Part shown: one piece after another, positions 1 to 5,054 of the stretch | How positions within the stretch are numbered: position 1 is the stretch's first letter | How the letters are laid out: each line of letters starts with the position of its first letter | Origin: Desulfurellales bacterium | Lineage (GTDB): Bacteria > Campylobacterota_A > Desulfurellia > Desulfurellales > Hippeaceae | Assembly: GCA_027074255.1 (NCBI GenBank) | Contig: JALTDI010000247.1 | Coordinates: 1 to 5,789 of the forward strand | Direction: 5' to 3' | Length of the DNA stretch: 5,789 bases | Notes under the pieces: generated by a model | What the model was told of the DNA's origin: nothing | The model's input: the letters and a program-made list of their open reading frames with translations, nothing else | Database searches by the model: none | Program-made: the position numbers and the translations under genes

Positions 1-606
1 CTTGTTATTGGAGGAGGTGACGGAGGCACTGTTAGGGAACTTTCAAGACATACATACTTAAACTCCATAACCGAGGTGGAAATAGACGAAACGGTTGTAG
101 AAGCTGCGAAAAAATATATGCCGTTTGTAGGTCGCGGATACGACGATGAAAAAGTTAATTTAATTATAGGCGACGGCATAGAGTTCGTTAAAAACAAGAA
201 AAACGCTTATGATATAATCATAATCGATTCAACCGATCCCTTCGGGCCTGCCGAGGGACTCTTCAGCGGTGAGTTTTATTCAAATGTAAAACAAGCGTTA
301 AAAAAGGAAGGTCTTGTGGTTGCTCAGGCAGAAAACCCCTATTACGATATAAAATGGATGATGCGTTCGGTTAATAATATGAAAAAGGCTTTCGGCAATA
401 AGGTGGAATGCTATCTCGCCTTTATACCTACCTATCCCTCCGGTATGTGGAATTTTGCAATTGGGTATAAGAATATGCCCCCCTCAACTCTGTTTGATAA
501 AAAAAGATATGATAAAATCGCCCTGAAATATAAATATTTTAACGAAGGCATACATAAAGCCTGCTTTGAGTTGCCGGAATTTATGAAAGAATTACTGCAC
601 AAATAG
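1..606 (+). CDS. speE: Spermidine synthase (polyamine aminopropyltransferase), 5'-truncated by window edge
   Basis: This enzyme transfers the aminopropyl group of decarboxylated S-adenosylmethionine to putrescine, giving spermidine; it acts in the cytosol. The frame is open from base 1, so the gene starts outside the window. About 201 codons are visible, against roughly 280 in the family, so about 80 N-terminal residues are missing. Seen in order: the nucleotide-binding glycine loop GGGDGGTVRE (10-39), the acidic VEID strand (76-87) that contacts the cofactor ribose, and the family signature DSTDPFGPAEGLF (226-264), which carries the catalytic and diamine-binding aspartates. Near the C-terminus is the IPTYPSGMW motif, typical of bacterial SpeE. 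The GTG at 76 lies inside the conserved core and is not the real start. The gene converges on the carboxylase operon and ends 36 bp before the shared terminator stem. I am confident of the family; the exact amine substrate is inferred. Confidence 0.95.
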   Translation, partial: LVIGGGDGGTVRELSRHTYLNSITEVEIDETVVEAAKKYMPFVGRGYDDEKVNLIIGDGIEFVKNKKNAYDIIIIDSTDPFGPAEGLFSGEFYSNVKQALKKEGLVVAQAENPYYDIKWMMRSVNNMKKAFGNKVECYLAFIPTYPSGMWNFAIGYKNMPPSTLFDKKRYDKIALKYKYFNEGIHKACFELPEFMKELLHK

Positions 607-640
607 TATCATCCGGGTTTTTACAAACAAAATCAGAAAG

Positions 641-682
641 AAAAAGCGCCCAAACATTTTTTAAGGGTTTGAGCGCTTTGTA
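641..682 (-). terminator. Intrinsic terminator between convergent genes, probably bidirectional
   Basis: Arms at 643-655 and 667-679 form a 13-position stem around an 11-nt loop (656-666). The single imperfect position (650/672) is a C-A mismatch in the plus-strand transcript but a G-U wobble in the minus-strand transcript. The stem is therefore fully paired only for the carboxylase operon. On the minus strand it is followed by TTCTTTC, a U-rich tail. On the plus strand the tail (GTAATCTTTTAATTTT) is poorer but still U-rich, so it may also stop spermidine synthase transcripts. It lies 22 bp past the carrier protein stop codon. Confidence 0.85.
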
Positions 683-700
683 ATCTTTTAATTTTAGAAG

Positions 701-1204
701 CTATTCTATGACTACCATTTTAGCGTCGGCATCAATGTTTTCTCCGGCATTAACAAAGACCTCTTTAACCTCTCCGTCTTTCGGCGATCTAATCTCATTC
801 TGCATTTTCATGGCTTCAAGTATAAGCAGCACATCGCCCTCTTTTACCTCATCTCCGACCTTCACCTTTACATCAATGATAGCACCGGGCATCTCGGACT
901 TAATAATCTGTTTACCCTCAGCTGCTCCTCCGCCTCTTCTTTCGAGCATCTTCTTCTTTAATTCGTCCATAATCTCAATTTTAAAGAGGTCGCCTTCGGT
1001 TAAAACACTGTATATTCCGTCTTGATAATCCACGTCCGTTTCATACGATTTCCCGTTTACAATCAGAGAATACACGCTGGTTTCTGTTAATTGGGTATCA
1101 ACGAGATAGGATTTATCATCCAAAAACACCTCGAACTTGTTTGCCTCCACCTCTTTCACGTGCAACTTGTATTCTACTTTATCAACAGTAGCTACGTATG
1201 CCAT
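701..1204 (-). CDS. Biotin carboxyl carrier protein of an acyl-CoA (propionyl-CoA) carboxylase
   Basis: This 167-residue cytosolic protein carries the biotin that moves carboxyl groups between the biotin carboxylase and the carboxyltransferase encoded just upstream. The biotinyl/lipoyl fold occupies about residues 100-167. It has the classic EAMKM motif at 130-134, so Lys133 is the predicted biotin attachment site, and the usual preceding MPG turn at 105-107. Residues 1-80 are beta-rich and resemble the biotin-transfer (BT) barrel found in the alpha subunits of propionyl-CoA carboxylases, rather than the short leader of E. coli AccB. A short Gly/Ala linker, RRGGGAAEG (89-97), replaces the long Ala/Pro linker. 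The ATG follows AAAAGGAG at good spacing. It is the last gene of the operon, 18 bp after the biotin carboxylase stop and in the same frame. It could serve other acyl-CoA carboxylases as well. A housekeeping biotin ligase must be encoded elsewhere. Confidence 0.93.
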   Translation of the reverse strand: MAYVATVDKVEYKLHVKEVEANKFEVFLDDKSYLVDTQLTETSVYSLIVNGKSYETDVDYQDGIYSVLTEGDLFKIEIMDELKKKMLERRGGGAAEGKQIIKSEMPGAIIDVKVKVGDEVKEGDVLLILEAMKMQNEIRSPKDGEVKEVFVNAGENIDADAKMVVIE

Positions 1205-1210
1205 ATTTTT

Positions 1211-1218
1211 CTCCTTTT
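1211..1218 (-). promoter_or_regulatory. Ribosome binding site of the carrier protein gene
   Basis: The minus strand reads AAAAGGAG, with 6 nt to the ATG at 1204. It lies wholly inside the 18-bp gap after the biotin carboxylase TAA. This supports independent initiation of the carrier protein rather than synthesis only by readthrough. Confidence 0.75.
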
Positions 1219-1222
1219 CTTT

Positions 1223-2779
1223 TTATGTTGAAAACTTATAAATATCACCGAAACTTGCCCCGAACATAGCACTTTTTCTGCCTGATTCTTTCCACGGGCT
1301 TCCTGATGCACATGTTTCGTTAAATTCAACAAGTTTGCTTTTAAGTTCTTTTTCTCTCAAATATTCCTTAATGGCAGCCGCCGCAATTGCAACCTCAAGC
1401 GAGCCTTCTCTTGGCTGCGGTTTTACAAGCACCTCTTTATCTATAAAATCCGTGCTGATATTGCCCTTGATAAAATCCTCGTTTCTCAAAACCTTCTGGT
1501 GAAACGGTATGGTTGTCTTAATTCCCTTAACAATATATTCACTCAACGCCCTCTTCATTCTTGCAATGGCGCTCTCTCTATCTATATCCCACACTATCAA
1601 TTTGGCTACCATAGGATCATAATAGATAGGCACTTCGCCCCTTGAATATACACCGGAATCAACCCTGACACCCGGTCCTCCGGGAAGCCTCAAGCCCAAT
1701 ATCTGTCCCGGTGAGGGCATAAAATTTTTATCGGGATCCTCGGCATAAACACGACATTCAATGGCATGCCCCACCTGTTTTACATCCTCTTGCTTATAGG
1801 AAAGCGGCTTACCCTCGGCTATCTCTATCTGCATTTTCACGATATCAATGCCCGTAACCATTTCTGTAACAGGGTGCTCAACCTGAAGTCTTGTATTTAC
1901 CTCAAGGAAATAAAAATTCATATCCTTATCAACAAGAAACTCAACGGTTCCGACGCTGTCATAGTTAGCGGCAGTAACGGCCTTTATTGCTGCATCGCCC
2001 ATTTTATGTCTGACCTCGTCGTTTATAGCCACAGACGGTGACTCTTCTACGACCTTTTGATGCCTTCTTTGTATGGAACACTCTCTTTCATACAGATGAA
2101 TGGCGTTTCCGTGTTTGTCCCTTGCAATTTGAACCTCAACGTGTCTTGGGTTTACTATGGCTTTTTCTATATACATCCTGTCGTCACCGAATGCATTTAA
2201 GGCTTCTCCCTTGGCCAAATCATAAACTTCCTTAAATTCGTCCTCGCTGTGTATTAATCTCATGCCTTTACCGCCACCGCCTGCCGAGGCCTTAAACATT
2301 ATAGGATAAGTTATCTCTCTCGCCCTGTTTAAAGCATCATCCAAATCTTTAACAGGATCTTTCATTCCGGGCACAACAGGCACTTTTGCTTCTATCATCC
2401 TCTGTCTTGCCCTTGTTTTGTCTCCCAATATATACATAGATTCCGTATTCGGTCCTATGAATGTTAGATTATTCGCCTCACAAGCCTTAACAAATTCCGA
2501 GTTTTCAGCCAGAAATCCGTATCCCGGGTGAATAGCATCGCATCCGGATTTCAACGCTACCTCTATAATTTTATCGATTTTGAGATACGATTCTGCTGCG
2601 GGAGATGGTCCTATAAAATAAGCCTCATCTGCGTATCTTACATGAAGAGCGTTTCTGTCGGCTTCGGAATATACCGTTACGCTTTCTATACCCATTTTTC
2701 TGCAGGCGCGTGCGACCCTTATGGCTATCTCGCCCCTGTTTGCTATTAAAACCTTTTTAAATTCCTTATAATCAGCCAT
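1223..2779 (-). CDS. accC: Biotin carboxylase subunit of acyl-CoA (propionyl-CoA) carboxylase
   Basis: This ATP-grasp enzyme carboxylates biotin on the carrier protein, using ATP, Mg2+ and bicarbonate. Domains in order: N-terminal biotin carboxylase fold with IANRGEIA (12-19) and HPGYGFLAEN (84-93); ATP-grasp domain with GDK (119-121), the glycine-rich lid KASAGGGGKGMR (163-174), His213, and ERECSIQRRHQK (231-242); then the metal and catalytic strand, with Glu280 and EVNTRLQVEHPVTE (293-306), including Glu293, Asn295 and Arg297. Arg372 matches the catalytic arginine R338 of E. coli AccC. All expected active-site residues are present. At 518 residues it is about 70 longer than E. coli AccC (449). 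The excess is a C-terminal tail from about residue 455, including an SPWKESGR segment (494-501). The start is set by GGAGGT 6 nt upstream. It is the middle gene, 14 bp after the carboxyltransferase stop. The accC symbol denotes the domain; the protein is probably the N-terminal half of a split PccA. Confidence 0.95.
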   Translation of the reverse strand: MADYKEFKKVLIANRGEIAIRVARACRKMGIESVTVYSEADRNALHVRYADEAYFIGPSPAAESYLKIDKIIEVALKSGCDAIHPGYGFLAENSEFVKACEANNLTFIGPNTESMYILGDKTRARQRMIEAKVPVVPGMKDPVKDLDDALNRAREITYPIMFKASAGGGGKGMRLIHSEDEFKEVYDLAKGEALNAFGDDRMYIEKAIVNPRHVEVQIARDKHGNAIHLYERECSIQRRHQKVVEESPSVAINDEVRHKMGDAAIKAVTAANYDSVGTVEFLVDKDMNFYFLEVNTRLQVEHPVTEMVTGIDIVKMQIEIAEGKPLSYKQEDVKQVGHAIECRVYAEDPDKNFMPSPGQILGLRLPGGPGVRVDSGVYSRGEVPIYYDPMVAKLIVWDIDRESAIARMKRALSEYIVKGIKTTIPFHQKVLRNEDFIKGNISTDFIDKEVLVKPQPREGSLEVAIAAAAIKEYLREKELKSKLVEFNETCASGSPWKESGRKSAMFGASFGDIYKFST

Positions 2780-2785
2780 TATATT

Positions 2786-2791
2786 ACCTCC
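2786..2791 (-). promoter_or_regulatory. Ribosome binding site of the biotin carboxylase gene
   Basis: A full GGAGGT (minus strand), preceded by AAA, lies 6 nt from the ATG at 2779, just after the carboxyltransferase TAA. It fixes the start and implies tight translational spacing between the first two genes of the operon. Confidence 0.85.
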
Positions 2792-2793
2792 TT

Positions 2794-4338
2794 TTATAGC
2801 GGGATATTCCCATGTTTCTTTGGAGGATTGGATTCCCTCTTGTTTTTAGTTAGCTCCAAAGCCTGTATAAGTTTCAGTCTCGTATCAGCCGGATCTATCA
2901 CCTCGTCAATATATCCCAGACCAGCTGCAACATAGGGGTTAGCGAATTTGTCTCTATACATCTTTACAAGCTCAGCCTTCTTTTCAACGGGATTCTCAGC
3001 TTCTGCCAAATCTCTCCTAAATAGAATATTAACGGCACCATCAGGCCCCATAACCGCTATTTCAGCTATCGGATAGGCATAATTAACATCAGCTCTGAAA
3101 TGCTTGGAGGCCATAACATCATAAGCTCCACCGTATGCTTTTCTCGTAATAAGTGTAATTTTGGGGACTGTTGCCTCGGCGTATGCAAACAGCAGTTTTG
3201 CTCCGTGTACGATAACGCCGTTGTGTTCTTGTGCAACGCCTGGCATATATCCCGGCTGGTCTTCAAGCGTTATGATGGGAATGTTAAAGGCATCGCAGAA
3301 CCTTATGAACCTTGCAGCCTTAATTGCAGCCTTATAATCAAGCGCACCTGCGAAAAACTGCGGCTGATTGGCAATAATTCCAATCGACCTGCCGTTTAGC
3401 CTTGCAAATCCTACAATCATATTCTTTGCATATGTTTCCTGTACTTCGAAGAAATATCCGTCATCAACAACCTTGGTTATGAGATCTTTCATGTTGTATG
3501 GCTTGTTGGGGTCTGACGGTATTAAATCATAAATAGATTCCTCTCTTCTGCTCGCCGGGTCATCTGTCGGTTTGTATGGAGGATCTTCCATGTTGTTTTG
3601 AGGTATAAACTGCAACAGCTCTTTGACTATCATTAGAGCATCTTCATCATTTTCAGCCGCAAAGTGGGCAACCTGTGTTTTAGTTGTATGAGCTTCGGCA
3701 CCGCCAAGCTCCTCTTTTGTGATTTTCTCACCTGTTACAGCTTCTATGACATCAGGCCCTGTAATAAACATAAAGCTTGTATTTTTAACCATAATCGTAA
3801 AGTCCGTAACAGCCGGAGAATACACGGCCCCTCCTGCTGTCGGTCCCATTATAACGGAAATCTGCGGAATAACACCTGATGATAAAGTATTTCTTAAAAA
3901 GATATCGGCATAGCCTGCCAGTGATTCAACGCCCTCTTGTATTCTTGCACCGCCGGAGTCATTCAAACCAATAACCGGCGCGCCTGTTTTTGTTGCCAAA
4001 TCCATAATCTTGCATATCTTTTTGGCAAAGGCGCCGGATAAAGAACCGCCGAATACGGTAAAATCCTGACTAAATATATAGACAAGCCTTCCGTCAATGG
4101 TTCCATATCCTGTAACAACGCCGTCTCCGAGTATCTTCTGTTTTTCCATTCCGAAATCATGACATCTGTGCGTAACAAACTTATCAAACTCAACAAAACT
4201 GCCCTCGTCAAGAAGCAATTTAATTCTCTCTCTTGCCGTTAACTTGCCTTGCGCATGCTGCTTTTCTATCCTTTTTTCTCCTCCTCCAAGTTCGGCTTGT
4301 GCTTCCAATTCCTTGAGCTTTTCTAATTTTTCGCGCAT
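2794..4338 (-). CDS. pccB: Propionyl-CoA carboxylase beta subunit (acyl-CoA carboxyltransferase)
   Basis: This crotonase-fold carboxyltransferase moves the carboxyl group from biotin to an acyl-CoA. The length of 514 residues is full for the family, and the protein ends in KKHGNIPL, a typical PccB tail. The N-terminal half holds DSGGARIQEG (127-136) and GPTAGGAVYSPA (165-176), with Gly170-Ala171 as the first oxyanion pair. The C-terminal half holds the PGYMPGVAQEH loop (362-372) and RKAYGGAYDVM (399-409), with Gly404-Ala405 as the second. Asp407 sits where PccB of Streptomyces coelicolor has Asp422, a residue known to favour propionyl-CoA. Sodium-pump methylmalonyl-CoA decarboxylase alpha subunits, which are close relatives, usually have a hydrophobic residue there. 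The operon encodes no MmdB-like membrane subunit, which also points to a carboxylase. It is the first gene, with AGGAGGT 5 nt before the ATG and a strong promoter upstream. The family is near certain; propionyl-CoA as substrate is inferred. Confidence 0.93.
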   Translation of the reverse strand: MREKLEKLKELEAQAELGGGEKRIEKQHAQGKLTARERIKLLLDEGSFVEFDKFVTHRCHDFGMEKQKILGDGVVTGYGTIDGRLVYIFSQDFTVFGGSLSGAFAKKICKIMDLATKTGAPVIGLNDSGGARIQEGVESLAGYADIFLRNTLSSGVIPQISVIMGPTAGGAVYSPAVTDFTIMVKNTSFMFITGPDVIEAVTGEKITKEELGGAEAHTTKTQVAHFAAENDEDALMIVKELLQFIPQNNMEDPPYKPTDDPASRREESIYDLIPSDPNKPYNMKDLITKVVDDGYFFEVQETYAKNMIVGFARLNGRSIGIIANQPQFFAGALDYKAAIKAARFIRFCDAFNIPIITLEDQPGYMPGVAQEHNGVIVHGAKLLFAYAEATVPKITLITRKAYGGAYDVMASKHFRADVNYAYPIAEIAVMGPDGAVNILFRRDLAEAENPVEKKAELVKMYRDKFANPYVAAGLGYIDEVIDPADTRLKLIQALELTKNKRESNPPKKHGNIPL

Positions 4339-4343
4339 GTCCT

Positions 4344-4350
4344 ACCTCCT
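4344..4350 (-). promoter_or_regulatory. Ribosome binding site of the carboxyltransferase gene
   Basis: The minus strand reads AGGAGGT, with 5 nt to the ATG at 4338. It supports this start, so the protein begins MREKLEKL, as is common in the family. Confidence 0.85.
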
Positions 4351-4378
4351 ATATAGAAATATATCTTTTTTCATATCA

Positions 4379-4407
4379 AATATATACGAACAGTATTAAA
4401 GTGTCAA
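4379..4407 (-). promoter_or_regulatory. Sigma-70/SigA-type promoter of the carboxylase operon
   Basis: On the minus strand, TTGACA (4402-4407, a perfect -35) is followed by 17 nt and TATATT (4379-4384, 5 of 6 matches to -10). Transcription would start near 4371-4374, leaving a leader of about 33-36 nt that holds only the ribosome binding site and a weak 5-bp A/T hairpin (4351-4364). No riboswitch would fit in such a short leader, so control would have to act at or upstream of the promoter, or at the level of the transcript. Confidence 0.8.
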
Positions 4408-4416
4408 TCAATTTAT

Positions 4417-4437
4417 TTAACTATTGTTTGTTGTTAA
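4417..4437. repeat. Short imperfect dyad upstream of the carboxylase promoter
   Basis: TTAAC (4417-4421) and GTTAA (4433-4437) form an inverted repeat with an 11-nt spacer, starting 10 bp upstream of the -35 box. The position suits a regulator site, but the arms are only 5 bp in AT-rich DNA and may occur by chance. The rest of the gene gap (4339-4589) is AT-rich, with no coding potential and no RNA gene that I can recognise. Confidence 0.25.
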
Positions 4438-4444
4438 CATGATT

Positions 4445-4471
4445 ATTATATAAGACTTAACTAATACTCAA
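4445..4471 (-). promoter_or_regulatory. Possible second, upstream promoter of the carboxylase operon
   Basis: The minus strand carries a perfect TATAAT (4445-4450). A partial -35 TTGAGT (4466-4471) lies 15 nt upstream, or TTTGAG (4467-4472) at 16 nt. Spacing is short and the DNA is very AT-rich, so this is much weaker evidence than the promoter at 4379-4407. If real, its transcript would carry the TTAAC/GTTAA dyad in its leader. Confidence 0.3.
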
Positions 4472-4589
4472 ACCCGTATCACCGATTTAATATCCGCACT
4501 TTATAATTTGATTAAATACATTTACCTAAAAAGCTCAAACTATAATAAAACTCACGGATTATTTTAAAGCATGCTGCTCATTTAGCCGC

Positions 4590-5054
4590 CTATCGTTTAT
4601 TTAGAGAAATAATAACCGCCTCTTCTTTGCAGTCAGGGAAAAAGGGGCACTTTACGCAATCTTCCCATATCTTCTTTTGCGGCAGCTGTTTTTTATCTAT
4701 GAGCTCAAATCCCATTTTTTTAAAGAATTCCAACTGAAAAGTCAGTGCAAACACCTTTTCAATTCTCAATCTCTCGGCTTCTTTAAGTTCATATTCAATT
4801 AACGATTTTGCCAATCCCTTACCCTGATGTTCTTTTTTTACGGCAATCGTTCTAACCTCAGCCAAAAAAGGATAATAAAGCCTCAAACTGCTTATGGCTA
4901 TAACCTCGCCCTTAAATTTTACAACGGCAAATTCTCTTATTCTTTCAGCTATATCCTCCGCACTGCGGGGCAATATATCCCTTTTTCTGGCAAATTCGTC
5001 TACTATGGACTTTATTTTGTCAACATCTTTTAAATCAGGTTTTATTATATCCAT
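4590..5054 (-). CDS. GNAT acetyltransferase, short N-acetylglutamate synthase (ArgA-like) type
   Basis: This 154-residue single-domain GNAT protein probably acetylates an amino group from acetyl-CoA. The pattern LAEVRTIAV (64-72), then the acetyl-CoA pyrophosphate loop QGKGLA (77-82), then VFALTFQLEFFKKMGF (101-116) matches the short N-acetylglutamate synthases of Mycobacterium (Rv2747) and related bacterial proteins. This would be the first step of arginine synthesis. The C-terminus has a cysteine cluster, C133-x2-C136-x5-C142, directly after a Trp, which I recall as recurring in close relatives; it may be structural or metal-binding. The ATG is preceded by AGGTGAGG and lies inside the end of hisD, overlapping it by 20 bp in another frame, so the two are probably co-transcribed and translationally coupled. 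It is followed by 251 bp without a clear terminator. The fold is certain; glutamate as substrate is a family-based inference. Confidence 0.85.
   Translation of the reverse strand: MDIIKPDLKDVDKIKSIVDEFARKRDILPRSAEDIAERIREFAVVKFKGEVIAISSLRLYYPFLAEVRTIAVKKEHQGKGLAKSLIEYELKEAERLRIEKVFALTFQLEFFKKMGFELIDKKQLPQKKIWEDCVKCPFFPDCKEEAVIISLNKR

Noticed and set aside
76..78. GTG as start of spermidine synthase
   Set aside because: The frame is open upstream to base 1 and encodes the essential GGGDGG cofactor loop, so the gene is simply cut by the window edge.
708..1025. Plus-strand open frame of 105 codons
   Set aside because: It lies opposite the carrier protein gene and is rich in Ser/Thr/Pro, as expected of an antisense shadow. 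It has no recognisable family.
1223..2779. Subunit A of a two-part pyruvate carboxylase
   Set aside because: Its operon partner is a crotonase-fold acyl-CoA carboxyltransferase, not the HMGL-type pyruvate carboxyltransferase, so an acyl-CoA carboxylase fits better.
3100..3399. Plus-strand open frame opposite the carboxyltransferase gene; similar ones at 1766-2041, 2038-2235, 2528-2749, 3664-3879 and 3719-3913, and minus-strand ones at 3066-3266 and 3963-4211
   Set aside because: All sit inside well-conserved carboxylase genes in other frames and have odd compositions (Cys, His or Phe rich), with no recognisable motif.
2794..4338. Sodium-pumping methylmalonyl-CoA decarboxylase alpha subunit
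   Set aside because: Close homologue, but the operon ends without a membrane subunit, includes a complete ATP-dependent biotin carboxylase, and has Asp at the propionyl-CoA specificity position.
4431..4448. TTGTTAAC as half of a Rex-type redox operator
   Set aside because: The second half-site at the required 4-nt spacing does not match; a single half-site in AT-rich DNA means little.
4564..4578. Hairpin with AGCATGCT just after the acetyltransferase stop, as a terminator
   Set aside because: The usable stem is only 4-5 bp with a 3-nt loop and no clean U-run follows, so it is too weak to call.
4827..5033. Plus-strand open frame of 68 codons opposite the acetyltransferase
   Set aside because: Antisense shadow of a conserved GNAT gene, with a low-complexity Tyr/Phe-rich product.
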